A stretch of DNA of 64,000 nucleotides from the NCBI RefSeq assembly GCF_024734075.1, contig NZ_CP102850.1, positions 1,302,001-1,366,000 of the forward strand. The letters are read 5' to 3'. Each line of letters starts with the position of its first letter. Within the stretch, counting starts at the first letter, position 1. Made by a program: the position numbers and the translations under genes. The notes below the pieces were generated by a model. That model ran no database searches. It was not told the origin of the DNA and saw only the letters and a list, made by a program, of their open reading frames with translations. The DNA is from Gordonia mangrovi (GTDB lineage: Bacteria > Actinomycetota > Actinomycetes > Mycobacteriales > Mycobacteriaceae). Shown piece after piece: positions 53,214-61,376 of the stretch.

Positions 53214-54035
53214 ATGACCACAGTTGCCGGTTCCGACACCGCCACCGAGCACGCTCCCGACTGCCTCGTCGAGAAGCGCGGGCATGTGTTGATCGTGACG
53301 ATGAACCGCCCGCAGGCCCGCAACGCGCTGTCCGCGGAGATGATGCGCATCATGGTCGAGGCGTGGGATCAGGTCGACGCCGACCCCGATATCCGCGTCG
53401 CGATCCTGACCGGTGCGGGTGGCGCCTTCTGCGCGGGCATGGACCTCAAGGCGATGAACCAGAACTCGCCCGGCGACACCGCCGAGGCGGGCACCTGGAA
53501 CCCAGCGAGTCTGCCCGCACTGCTGAAGGGCCGTCGACTCACCAAGCCGCTGATCGCCGCGGTCGAGGGGCCGGCCATCGCCGGCGGCACCGAGATCCTG
53601 CAGGGCACCGACATCCGCGTCGCCGGCGAGAGCGCGAAGTTCGGTGTGGCCGAGGCACGCTGGGGACTGTTCCCACTGGGCGGCAGCGCGGTACGCCTCC
53701 CCCGGCAGATCCCGTACACCATCGCGGCCGACCTGTTGCTGACCGGACGCCACATCACCGCGGCGGAAGCCAAGGAGTACGGCCTGATCGGCTATGTGGT
53801 GCCCGACGGTTCGGCGTTGGACAAGGCGCTCGAGATCGCCGAGACGATCGCCGCCAACGGCCCGCTCGCCGTACAGGCCATCCTCAAGACGATGCGCGAC
53901 ACCGAGGGCATGCACGAACTCGACGCCTTCGAGATCGAGTCGAAGCTGGGCATCTCGGTGTTCAAGAGCAAGGACGCCAAGGTCGGTCCGCGGGCGTTCG
54001 CCAACAAGGAAAAGCCAGTCTTCACCGGCGAGTGA
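53214..54035 (+). CDS. echA19: Enoyl-CoA hydratase EchA19
   Basis: 273 residues of the crotonase family: oxyanion loops [16 protein letters not shown] and [20 protein letters not shown], then the [19 protein letters not shown] segment with a Glu-poor second site as in steroid hydratases. Adds water to the steroid side-chain enoyl-CoA made by FadE26/27. ATG at 53214. Orthologue of Rv3516 beside fadD19. Confidence 0.94.
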   Translation: MTTVAGSDTATEHAPDCLVEKRGHVLIVTMNRPQARNALSAEMMRIMVEAWDQVDADPDIRVAILTGAGGAFCAGMDLKAMNQNSPGDTAEAGTWNPASLPALLKGRRLTKPLIAAVEGPAIAGGTEILQGTDIRVAGESAKFGVAEARWGLFPLGGSAVRLPRQIPYTIAADLLLTGRHITAAEAKEYGLIGYVVPDGSALDKALEIAETIAANGPLAVQAILKTMRDTEGMHELDAFEIESKLGISVFKSKDAKVGPRAFANKEKPVFTGE

Positions 54036-54121
54036 TGCACCGGCCACCGATGGGCACCGCCCATGATTGACGCTCACCGATAGCGGGTACGCCCCTCTCG
54101 CGCAGAGGAGAGGAGGCACGC

Positions 54122-54496
54122 ATGACATCCGATCAGCCAATGATCCCCGATCCGGCCGACTCGGTGAACCCGGAACTCACGACGTCCGTCGACGCCGAGG
54201 ACCTCGACGAGGACCGACTCCAACTCGACCCGCTCGAGGACGGGATCGATCCACCCGAGGGGTGGTCAGCGGCCGACCGCACCGGGGTCACCACACGCGA
54301 GCAACGCGAGGGCGAGACACTCGACGAGCGGCTCGCCGAGGAAGAGCCCGACATCGACGAGGTGCCTGACGGCGACCTACAGACCGACGGCACAGGCGAT
54401 TCCGAAATGGCTGCCATCGGCGGCCAGACTGCCGACGAGGCGGGCGGATCGATGGCGGCCGCACAACGCACCCCCGGATTCGACGAGCCACGATGA
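54122..54496 (+). CDS. DUF5709-type acidic protein
   Basis: 124 residues, very acidic and without hydrophobic core, so probably mostly disordered: EDLDEDRLQLDPLEDGIDPP, EGWSAADRTGVTTREQREGE and TLDERLAEEEPDIDE. This composition fits DUF5709, of unknown function and often stress-linked in Actinobacteria. ATG follows AGGAGG. A GGGTAC at 54085-54090 could be the -10 of a SigB/SigF-like promoter, but the -35 is unclear. Overlaps the next gene by 4 bp. Confidence 0.78.
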   Translation: MTSDQPMIPDPADSVNPELTTSVDAEDLDEDRLQLDPLEDGIDPPEGWSAADRTGVTTREQREGETLDERLAEEEPDIDEVPDGDLQTDGTGDSEMAAIGGQTADEAGGSMAAAQRTPGFDEPR

Positions 54497-55068
54497 CCGC
54501 GGCCGAGCACGAGACCACAACCGACCGCACCGGCTCGCCGGCCGACGAGCGCAGGCGCACGCTGGCGCTACCCGGCATCGTGCTCGGTGTCGGACTCGGC
54601 GGCTTCGTCGACGGGATCCTGCTGCATCAGTTGCTGCAGTGGCACCACATGCTCACCAGCACCGACGACGACCGCATCGGTGTGTCCTACTACTCGGCCG
54701 ACACCGTGCACGGGCTGGAGATCAACACGGTGTGGGACGGTCTCTTTCACACCTTCACGTGGCTCGCGGTGTTGATCGGTCTGGCCTTGCTGTACTCGCG
54801 GGTCACCGACGCACGCCGTCGCTTGTGGACGTCGCGTGCGCTGTGGGGCTGGGTCCTGGTCGGCTGGGGCCTGTTCAACCTGGTGGAAGGCGTCATCGAC
54901 CATCACATCCTGCGTATTCACCATGTACGCAGCGGTGAGCACCAGTTGCTGTGGGATCTCGGCTTCCTGTTGCTGGGTGCGCTGTTGGTGGTCGGCGGCT
55001 GGGCACTGCAACGCACCGCGCGGCCGATTCAGCCACGAGGGGCCGACGCCGTGCACGCCGACACATGA
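54493..55068 (+). CDS. DUF2243 membrane protein
   Basis: 191 residues with about four helices and conserved His: GIVLGVGLGGFVDGILLHQLLQWHHML, then GLFNLVEGVIDHHILRIHHVR. The His pairs inside membrane segments suggest metal or heme binding. ATGA overlaps on both sides join it to the DUF5709 gene and the CtaG-like gene in one operon. Confidence 0.88.
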   Translation: MTAAEHETTTDRTGSPADERRRTLALPGIVLGVGLGGFVDGILLHQLLQWHHMLTSTDDDRIGVSYYSADTVHGLEINTVWDGLFHTFTWLAVLIGLALLYSRVTDARRRLWTSRALWGWVLVGWGLFNLVEGVIDHHILRIHHVRSGEHQLLWDLGFLLLGALLVVGGWALQRTARPIQPRGADAVHADT

Positions 55069-55907
55069 TGGTGCTGGCGCACGGGAGCAGCACCTCGTTT
55101 CCGGTCGCGACCGTGGCCACCATCGGTCTCGCGGCTGTCGCCGTGGTCGTGTACTGCGCGGCCGCGCATCGCCGCCATCGTGAGGCTCGCGGCTGGAACC
55201 ACTGGCGGACAGCAAGTTTCCTGGCCGGGATGGTCATCCTGGCGGTCGCGGTAGGTCCGGCAACGGCTCCCGGTTTCGGCAGCCACATGCTCGGCCATCT
55301 ACTGATCGGCATGTTCGCGCCGCTGGCGATCGTGTTGTCGGCGCCGGTGACGTTGCTGTTGCGATCGGGCCCGCCGCAGGTGGGTCGCTTCGTCGGCCGC
55401 ATCCTGCGGTCTTCGCCCGCGCACCTGGTCACCAACCCCATCGTGCTTCTCGTCGCCAACATCGGCGGCCTCGCCGCACTCTATTTCAGCCCCCTCTTCG
55501 CGATCTCGCAGCGGTCCGACATCGTGCACACGGCGATACACATCCACTTCTTCGTGGTCGGATATCTCTTCGCGTGGCTGATCGCCGGCCCTGATCCGGG
55601 GCCGGGGCGGCCAGGGGTCCGGGTTCGGTTGGTGGTGTTGGGTGTGGCGATCGCTGGTCACGCCGTCATCGCCCAACTGCTCTATGCCGGAGCATTCGTC
55701 GCCGTCGACGCACCGGCCGATGAGATCCGGGCCGGCGGGACCCTGATGTACTACTGGGGTGACATCGCCGAGATTCTGCTCGCTCTCGCGCTGCTGCTGA
55801 CGTGGCGACCCGATCATCGACAGACCCATCGGCCCATTCGGCCGCGCCGGTCGTCCGGTATCAGCGCGCCGGCACCACGGCTGGATGGCGCCGCGGCTGC
55901 AGGTTGA
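55065..55907 (+). CDS. Cytochrome c oxidase assembly factor CtaG-like membrane protein
   Basis: 280 residues with about seven helices. Conserved His: SHMLGHLLIGMFAPL, HTAIHIHFFVVGYLFAW, and the end WGDIAEILLAL. This is the CtaG/DUF1404 family tied to copper delivery to heme-copper oxidases. ATG at 55065 overlaps the DUF2243 stop by 4 bp. The 3' end overlaps the convergent P450 gene by 47 bp. With DUF2243 it may handle copper or heme at the membrane. Confidence 0.87.
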   Translation: MMVLAHGSSTSFPVATVATIGLAAVAVVVYCAAAHRRHREARGWNHWRTASFLAGMVILAVAVGPATAPGFGSHMLGHLLIGMFAPLAIVLSAPVTLLLRSGPPQVGRFVGRILRSSPAHLVTNPIVLLVANIGGLAALYFSPLFAISQRSDIVHTAIHIHFFVVGYLFAWLIAGPDPGPGRPGVRVRLVVLGVAIAGHAVIAQLLYAGAFVAVDAPADEIRAGGTLMYYWGDIAEILLALALLLTWRPDHRQTHRPIRPRRSSGISAPAPRLDGAAAAG

Positions 55908-57270
55908 GCTGGAAACCACGCGGCACCATCGTCAACCGCTCGTCGACCGCGAGCTCATAGTCCGGGTCACCCGACAACTCGTACCGATGCAGGATCCGGG
56001 CGAGCACCAGCACCGACTCGTGCAGCGCGAACTGCCGGCCGATGCACGCCCGCAGCCCGGCGCCGAACGGTTTGTAGCTGTGCGCCGGTCGCTTCTTGAC
56101 GTTGGCCGGCAGGAAGCGGTCTGGGTCGTAGACGTCCGGGGCGTCCCACACCGACGGGTCGCGATGCACCAGCCCCAGCACGATCACCGCCCAGTCCTCC
56201 GGGCGCATCGGATATTTACCGCCCACCATGGTCTCCTCGCGCGGAGCACGGGCGAAGCCGGGGACGGTGGGCCAGATGCGCAGCGCCTCGTCGAGGCAGC
56301 GCCGGATGTAGCGGAATTTGGGGATCTGTTCGAAGGTCGGTACCGCATCCGGGTCATCGCCGAGTATCTCGTCGGCCTCTCGCCGCGCCTCGGCGAGACA
56401 GTGCGGGTTACGGGACAGGTAGTAGAGCGTGAACGACAGCGCCCCCGACGTCGTCTCGTGTCCGGCGACCAGGAACGTCAGGATCTGATAGCGAATGTTC
56501 AACGGTGACAATCGCTCCCCGGTCTCCGGGTGCGACGCGTTGAGCATGATGCCGAGTAGATCGTGATCGTCGGCGGAGCCCGACCGTTCGGCGATGAGAG
56601 CATCGAGCATCTCGTCGACGTAGGTCTGTTCGCCGGCATTGCGCCGGTCGATGAACCTGCCGAGCAGTGATCCGCCGGGGGCGGTCCGCAGACCACCCTT
56701 GCGCCGTCCGGTCTCCAGAGCACGGATCATCGCGCCGACGAACGGATGCGGCTGTGCACTGGTGAAGGACCCGAAGTCGTGACTGAACGCCGCGCGGCTC
56801 AGTGTCTCCATCGTCAGTTTCGTCATCGACTGCGTGACGTCCACCGGGCCGGATTGTCGTTGCCAGTAGTCGAAGAGTTCATCGGTGGTGGCCAACATGA
56901 TCGGGTGATAGGACTGCATCGCCGACTTGGTGAATGCCGGCATCAGCAGCTCATGCGCGAGCTGCCAATTGGGTTCGTCGTTCTGGGCCGTGAACAGTCC
57001 GTCCCCGGCGTACTGACGCAACGCGGTGATCGCCGGCGGCAGCGCCTTGCAGAATCGGGTCTCGTCGCACAGTTCGGCGGTGAGCTCGGCGCTGGAGACG
57101 AACACGAAGTTCTGCCGGAAGATCCGCATCTCGAAGATGGGTCCGAGGTCGGCGCCCCACTCCAGCAGATCGAGAATCGGATGACGCGGGCTCGAGACAC
57201 CGAGGTCGCCGATGATCGGTTTGCGTCGGCCGGCGTGCGGAAAGGTTTGCCCCGACCAGTCGTTCTTCAC
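55861..57270 (-). CDS. Cytochrome P450, CYP102-like stand-alone heme domain
   Basis: About 470 residues. The sequence follows the heme domain of CYP102A1 (P450 BM3): RQYAGDGLFTAQNDEPNWQ, QPHPFVGAMIRALE, I-helix VAGHETTSGALSFTLYYL, ExxR in DEALRIWP, and heme ligand Cys in FGAGLRACIGRQFALHE. No reductase domain follows, so electrons must come from a partner. Likely role: hydroxylation of fatty or steroid side chains (inference). The start is uncertain: GTG 57270 (CAGGA upstream) gives the usual length; ATG 57369 adds 33 residues. Not cyp142, although it sits where that gene lies in M. tuberculosis. Confidence 0.82.
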   Translation of the reverse strand: MKNDWSGQTFPHAGRRKPIIGDLGVSSPRHPILDLLEWGADLGPIFEMRIFRQNFVFVSSAELTAELCDETRFCKALPPAITALRQYAGDGLFTAQNDEPNWQLAHELLMPAFTKSAMQSYHPIMLATTDELFDYWQRQSGPVDVTQSMTKLTMETLSRAAFSHDFGSFTSAQPHPFVGAMIRALETGRRKGGLRTAPGGSLLGRFIDRRNAGEQTYVDEMLDALIAERSGSADDHDLLGIMLNASHPETGERLSPLNIRYQILTFLVAGHETTSGALSFTLYYLSRNPHCLAEARREADEILGDDPDAVPTFEQIPKFRYIRRCLDEALRIWPTVPGFARAPREETMVGGKYPMRPEDWAVIVLGLVHRDPSVWDAPDVYDPDRFLPANVKKRPAHSYKPFGAGLRACIGRQFALHESVLVLARILHRYELSGDPDYELAVDERLTMVPRGFQLNLQPRRHPAVVPAR

Positions 57271-57293
57271 TGTCCTGACCACGATTCGACCCT

Positions 57294-57335
57294 GCGCCCG
57301 GGCGCGGGCGATGTCAATCCACCCAGGGTTGGATT
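57294..57335. promoter_or_regulatory. Palindromes in the P450/thioesterase divergent region
   Basis: GCGCCCGGGCGC (57294-57305) is a perfect palindrome. AATCCA-CCCAGGGT-TGGATT (57316-57335) is a 20-bp inverted repeat, about the size of a TetR operator. TTGACA at 57361-57366 could be a -35 for the thioesterase/TetR genes. If the P450 starts at 57369 these lie inside its gene. Confidence 0.5.
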
Positions 57336-57396
57336 CTGTCGATCCCGTAACCCCACCCTCTTGACACATCGCGTAATAGAGAGCAGTCTCCAATAA

Positions 57397-57834
57397 ATGA
57401 TGGATCTGCAGTTTGCGCAGTCCGTGCTCGAGGCCCAGCCATTCAGCCGGGTGATCGGCGCTCGGCTGACCCAGCTCGACCAGGACGGGGTGACGCTGGC
57501 CGTCGACGTCCGCGACGATCTGCGTCAGCAGTACGGCTACATCCACGGCGGGGTGTTGAGCTACCTCGCCGACAACGCGCTCACCTATGCCGCGGCGCTC
57601 GGCCTCGGTCCCGATATCGTCACCAGCGGGTTCTCGATCGAGTACTTGTCGCCCGCGCGCACCGGCAGCGAACTCGTCGCCCACGCCACCCTCGTGCACG
57701 CAGGACGCACGAAAGCCGTTGCGCGGTGCGTTATCAGCGTCGTCGACGCGGACGGGGGCCGGCGCGTGGTCGCCGCCGCGCAGGGCACGAGCATGGTTCG
57801 GAGTCGTGGGCCGAAAACCGCGCTTCAGCAGTGA
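57397..57834 (+). CDS. PaaI-family hotdog thioesterase
   Basis: 145 residues: RDDLRQQYGYIHGGVLSYLADNALTY with the PaaI-type GG-hinge, then SGFSIEYLSPARTGSELVA and AKAVARCVISV-like end. It likely hydrolyses acyl-CoA. ATG ATG at 57397; its end overlaps the TetR gene by 29 bp. Divergent from the P450. Confidence 0.85.
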   Translation: MMDLQFAQSVLEAQPFSRVIGARLTQLDQDGVTLAVDVRDDLRQQYGYIHGGVLSYLADNALTYAAALGLGPDIVTSGFSIEYLSPARTGSELVAHATLVHAGRTKAVARCVISVVDADGGRRVVAAAQGTSMVRSRGPKTALQQ

Positions 57835-58408
57835 CGAGATCCTCGACGCGGCACTGGCGATCGTCATCGAATCCGGCCCCGCGGCGGCCACCGCAACCGC
57901 TGTCGGCAAGGCGATCGAGGCTCCGTCGGGCTCGGTGTATCACCGCTTTGCGACTCGCGACGAATTGATGGCCCGGTTGTGGCTGCGCACCATCGTTCGG
58001 TATCAGGAAGGTCTGGTCGCCGCCGTGCGCCTCGACGATGTCGCCGAGGGGGCCGGGGCCGCGGTTGCCCACTGCTTCGACTGGACAGCGGCACATCCCC
58101 GTGAATCGACGCTGTTACTCCAGTACGACAAACGCGACCTGCTGAACTCGTGGCCCGACACCCTGGCCGCCGACCTCACAGCCCACAACCACGCCACGCG
58201 CGAAGCGGTGCGCGACTACGCTCGACGACGCTTCGGCCGCGCCGATGCAGAGGTGATGGATCGCGTCACCTTCGCCCTCGTGGACCTGCCCTACGCCGCC
58301 GTGCGGCGCCACCTCCCCCACCGCGGCCGGCCGGCGGAGTGGTTGCGCGACTTCACACTACGGTCCGCCGAGGCGATCCTGGCCGAGGTTCCTGCGGACC
58401 TTCCGTGA
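57806..58408 (+). CDS. TetR-family transcription regulator
   Basis: 200 residues. N-terminal helix-turn-helix: GRKPRFSSDEILDAALAIV and IEAPSGSVYHRFATRDELMARLW. Ligand domain follows (HCFDWTAAHPRESTLLLQYDKRDLL). GTG at 57806 has CGGAG upstream and overlaps the thioesterase. It probably controls the thioesterase and the divergent P450. Confidence 0.88.
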   Translation: MGRKPRFSSDEILDAALAIVIESGPAAATATAVGKAIEAPSGSVYHRFATRDELMARLWLRTIVRYQEGLVAAVRLDDVAEGAGAAVAHCFDWTAAHPRESTLLLQYDKRDLLNSWPDTLAADLTAHNHATREAVRDYARRRFGRADAEVMDRVTFALVDLPYAAVRRHLPHRGRPAEWLRDFTLRSAEAILAEVPADLP

Positions 58409-58538
58409 CGGCGAGAGCGGCTGTGGGCGCGCCCGTGCGTGCAAGACCACCCGCACGGTGTCACTGATGTGCCGATACCGAACTCTCACCGGCGTCCTGC
58501 GAGAAAATGGTTGCAACCATCGAACTTCCGCGTTACTC

Positions 58539-58554
58539 TCGAATATACGTTCGA
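58539..58554. promoter_or_regulatory. LexA-type SOS box upstream of DUF222/HNH gene
   Basis: TCGAATATACGTTCGA matches the mycobacterial SOS box TCGAAC-N4-GTTCGA with one mismatch, 25 bp before the TTG start. Members of the 13E12 family in M. tuberculosis are known LexA targets. Confidence 0.8.
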
Positions 58555-58579
58555 ACTGACGGGCTGGGGGGCTGCAGAT

Positions 58580-60178
58580 TTGTCGGACATTGATCAGGTC
58601 ACCGAGGTGGAGTCGCTGTATGCGCAGCTTCATGACCTGTTGGACCGGATCGATGCTGTCGACGTCACCCCTGCCCTGGACAGTTCAGTGCTCGCAGCCG
58701 CGGAACAGCATGAGCGTGCCTACCGCCGGATGTATGGGATCGGGCACCGCCGGATGATGGATTGCAACGACCGCGGCGTGGCCGGCCAACTCGGGTACCG
58801 CCATATCGGCGAGGTGATGGAGCACCATCTGCGGATGCCCGATCACCGCCGCCGCCTGAAGCATATGCGGGCGTTGGCCCAATTCCGTTCATTGCAAGGT
58901 GAACTCACCCCGCCACGGTATCCGACGTTGGCTGCGGTGGTCGCCGACGGTGCCGCCGCACCCGCGCACGTCGATGCCGTGGTGAAGGTGTTGAAGAAGA
59001 TCCCGATGTCGGTGCCATTGGATGTCGCGGAGAAGGCCGAAGCGATGATGGCCGAGTTCGCCCGCACCCTGACACCCAAACAGATCCTCAAAGCCGGTGC
59101 CGAGTTACTGGGCCGGATCGACCCCGACGGCACCCTGGCCGACGAACGTGACCGCGCCCGCCGCCGCTCGGTGCTGGTCGCTGATCAAGACGATCAGTCG
59201 ATGAGCGAGATCGAGGGTGCACTCACCCCGAAGGCACGCGCCATGCTCGATGTGATTCTGGCGAAAATGGCCGCCCCCGGGATGAACAACCCCGACGACG
59301 ACCAGTCGCCGCGAGGCGCGAACACCGACGCCGACATCGCAGCGCTGAAAGAGGCTGCCGGCCGCGACCATCGGTCGACGGGACAACGCAACCACGACGC
59401 CCTCGAAGCCCTGTTCAAGCTGGTCCTCGACGGTGGGGTACTCGGCAAGAGTCACCGTGGTCTGCCGCCACACATCATCGTCAAGGTCAACGAAGCCGAT
59501 CTACGTGACCGCGCCGGGTTCGGGCACACCGCGACCGGCACCCAACTACCCATGTCCGACATCATCGAGATGGCCGCCGAGGCGCAGTTCCACCTCGCGG
59601 TGTTCAAAGACCACACGGCCGAGCCGCTGTATCTGGGTACCGCCAAACGGTTGGCCAGCCGAGCGCAACGATTGATGCTGTTTGCCCAGGACGGCGGCGG
59701 TGGATGTTCCAAACCGGGCTGCCCGCGTCCGAGCGCGATCGTCGAAATCCATCACGCAGACAAGGATTGGGCCGACGGCGGAACCACCGACATCGACATG
59801 AACGCGCCTGCCTGCCCACCGCACAACCGGATGGTCGGCCCCAAACCCGGACAGTGGACCACCCGCATCATCCGCGAAGGTCGCGACGCCGGACGCGCCG
59901 GATGGTCGCTGAACCCACTCGACGGCAGCCCACCCGGACCACCCCAGGTCAACCGGGTGCACGAGGTCGGTGAACTGTTCGAACACTACCTACGCAACGG
60001 CACGATCAGCGAGGAACCGCAAGCCGCCGAACCCGAACCGCCACCGTCTGCGGCCGCAGCAGTTCGGCGCAAGCCGATCCCCCCGGCGCGGGCGGCGGCA
60101 AGTGCTCGACGACGAAAGCGCAAGCGACGTCGAACAAGTCACCAGGCCCGACGACGGCTGCTGGCTCGGGCGCGGTAA
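58580..60178 (+). CDS. DUF222/HNH endonuclease (13E12 family)
   Basis: About 532 residues. The DUF222 helical region (residues 30-300) includes GVAGQLGYRHIGEVMEHHLRM and TLTPKQILKAGAELLG; an HNH zinc site follows: CSKPGCPRPSAIVEIHH ... CPPHNRMV, with the H-N-H metal ligands. The C-terminus is very basic (RRRKRKRRR). TTG at 58580 is preceded by a G6 run eight bases upstream and by the SOS box; the longer frame would run through that box. Such genes are multicopy in Gordonia and mycobacteria; role in DNA cutting is expected, biological use unknown. Confidence 0.88.
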   Translation: MSDIDQVTEVESLYAQLHDLLDRIDAVDVTPALDSSVLAAAEQHERAYRRMYGIGHRRMMDCNDRGVAGQLGYRHIGEVMEHHLRMPDHRRRLKHMRALAQFRSLQGELTPPRYPTLAAVVADGAAAPAHVDAVVKVLKKIPMSVPLDVAEKAEAMMAEFARTLTPKQILKAGAELLGRIDPDGTLADERDRARRRSVLVADQDDQSMSEIEGALTPKARAMLDVILAKMAAPGMNNPDDDQSPRGANTDADIAALKEAAGRDHRSTGQRNHDALEALFKLVLDGGVLGKSHRGLPPHIIVKVNEADLRDRAGFGHTATGTQLPMSDIIEMAAEAQFHLAVFKDHTAEPLYLGTAKRLASRAQRLMLFAQDGGGGCSKPGCPRPSAIVEIHHADKDWADGGTTDIDMNAPACPPHNRMVGPKPGQWTTRIIREGRDAGRAGWSLNPLDGSPPGPPQVNRVHEVGELFEHYLRNGTISEEPQAAEPEPPPSAAAAVRRKPIPPARAAASARRRKRKRRRTSHQARRRLLARAR

Positions 60179-60191
60179 CCACGCGGGACCT

Positions 60192-60261
60192 CTCGCGCGC
60201 CCGCCGATCAACCGCGCACGAAACTGCACGCGCGGTTGATCGCTGGGCGCGCGAGAATTTT
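60192..60261. terminator. Strong bidirectional hairpin between convergent genes
   Basis: CTCGCGCGCCC (60192-60202) pairs with GGGCGCGCGAG (60245-60255), and inside it CGATCAACCGCG pairs with CGCGGTTGATCG around a 14-base loop. AATTTT follows on the + strand. It separates the HNH gene from the convergent F420-type gene. Confidence 0.88.
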
Positions 60262-60269
60262 GCCGCCGG

Positions 60270-61307
60270 TCACACCAGCGTCGCCAACTGCCGGATCGTT
60301 GCCACATCACGTGCGGTCACCATCAACATGCTCACGCCCGCGGCCTCCCACTGCTTGATCTGCGCACGCACCTCGTCGGCCGTGCCGGCGATCATCGTCT
60401 CGCGCACCATTTCGTCGGGGACCGCTGCCATCGCCTCGACCTTCCGGCCCTCGCGGAACAGCGCCCCGATCTCGTCGACGGCGTCGCCGTAGCCCATCCG
60501 CCGATACAGCTCGGCGTGAAAGTTCTTCTCCTTGGCGCCCATACCGCCGACGTAGAGCGCGGTCGACGGACGATATCGCTCGACCGCGGCGGACACGTCG
60601 TCGGTGATGACCACCTGCACCGTGGCCGCCACCTCGAAGTCGTCGCGAGTATGCCGCGCACCCGGCCGCGCGAAACCCTCGGCCAGCCACTGCTCGTACT
60701 GATCGGCCAGACGCAGGCTGTAGAAGATGGCTAGCCATCCGTCGGCGATCTCGGCGGTCTGCGCGACGTTCATGGGTCCCTCGGCGCCGAGCCAGATCGG
60801 GATGTCGGCGCGCAGCGGATGCGTGATCGACTTGAGCGGCTTGCCGAGTCCGCTCGATCCGGGCGACTCGGCCGGGTACGGCAGCGGGTAGTGCGGCCCA
60901 CCGTTGGTCACCCGATCCTCGCGGGCCAGAACGTCGCGGATCACCTGGACGTACTCACGGGTGCGCGCCAACGGTTTCCCGAACGGTTGCCCGTACCACC
61001 CCTCGACCACCTGTGGCCCCGAGACGCCCAGGCCGATGATGTGCCGGCCGTTCGACAGGTGGTCGAGGGTCAGCGCCGCCATCGCCAGTGATGTCGGCGG
61101 CCGCGCGGACAGCTGCGAGACGGCCGTACCGAGTCGGATCCGCTCGGTCGCTGCTCCCCACCAGGCCAACGGAGTGTAGGTGTCCGATCCCCACGACTCG
61201 GCCGTGAACACCGCATCGAAGCCGGCGTCCTCCGCGGCCGCGATGAGCTCCGGGGCATTGCCGATGGGGCCGGCACCCCAGTATCCGAGCTGCAGTCCGA
61301 GCTTCAC
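60270..61307 (-). CDS. LLM-class F420-dependent oxidoreductase
   Basis: 345 residues of the bacterial-luciferase-like TIM barrel: LGLQLGYWGAGP, FDAVFTAESWGSDTYTPLAWW, RIRLGTAVSQLSARPPTSLAMAALTLDHLSNGR and LGLGVSGPQVVEGWYG. F420 use is inferred from closest known relatives. GTG at 61307 follows GGAGG. Divergent from the DUF35 gene with a shared KstR box; orthologue of Rv3520c. Confidence 0.92.
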   Translation of the reverse strand: MKLGLQLGYWGAGPIGNAPELIAAAEDAGFDAVFTAESWGSDTYTPLAWWGAATERIRLGTAVSQLSARPPTSLAMAALTLDHLSNGRHIIGLGVSGPQVVEGWYGQPFGKPLARTREYVQVIRDVLAREDRVTNGGPHYPLPYPAESPGSSGLGKPLKSITHPLRADIPIWLGAEGPMNVAQTAEIADGWLAIFYSLRLADQYEQWLAEGFARPGARHTRDDFEVAATVQVVITDDVSAAVERYRPSTALYVGGMGAKEKNFHAELYRRMGYGDAVDEIGALFREGRKVEAMAAVPDEMVRETMIAGTADEVRAQIKQWEAAGVSMLMVTARDVATIRQLATLV

Positions 61308-61354
61308 GTGGGCATCCTCCGCGGGTCTGTGACGTGCATCTTGTGCCTCAATAC

Positions 61355-61368
61355 TAGAACGTGTTCTA
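61355..61368. promoter_or_regulatory. KstR-type operator upstream of DUF35-ltp4-ltp3
   Basis: TAGAACGTGTTCTA, a perfect match to TnnAACnnGTTnnA, 8 bp before the DUF35 GTG and 47 bp before the F420-type gene. So close to the start that the DUF35 transcript is leaderless or starts further down. Confidence 0.88.
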
Positions 61369-61376
61369 CTCGATGG

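Noticed and set aside
55861..57270. cyp142 orthologue by position
   Set aside because: The sequence follows the CYP102A1 heme domain, not the CYP142/CYP125 pattern.
58439..58579. N-terminal extension of the DUF222/HNH protein
   Set aside because: It would run through the SOS box and has no DUF222 similarity; the TTG after G6 is a better start.
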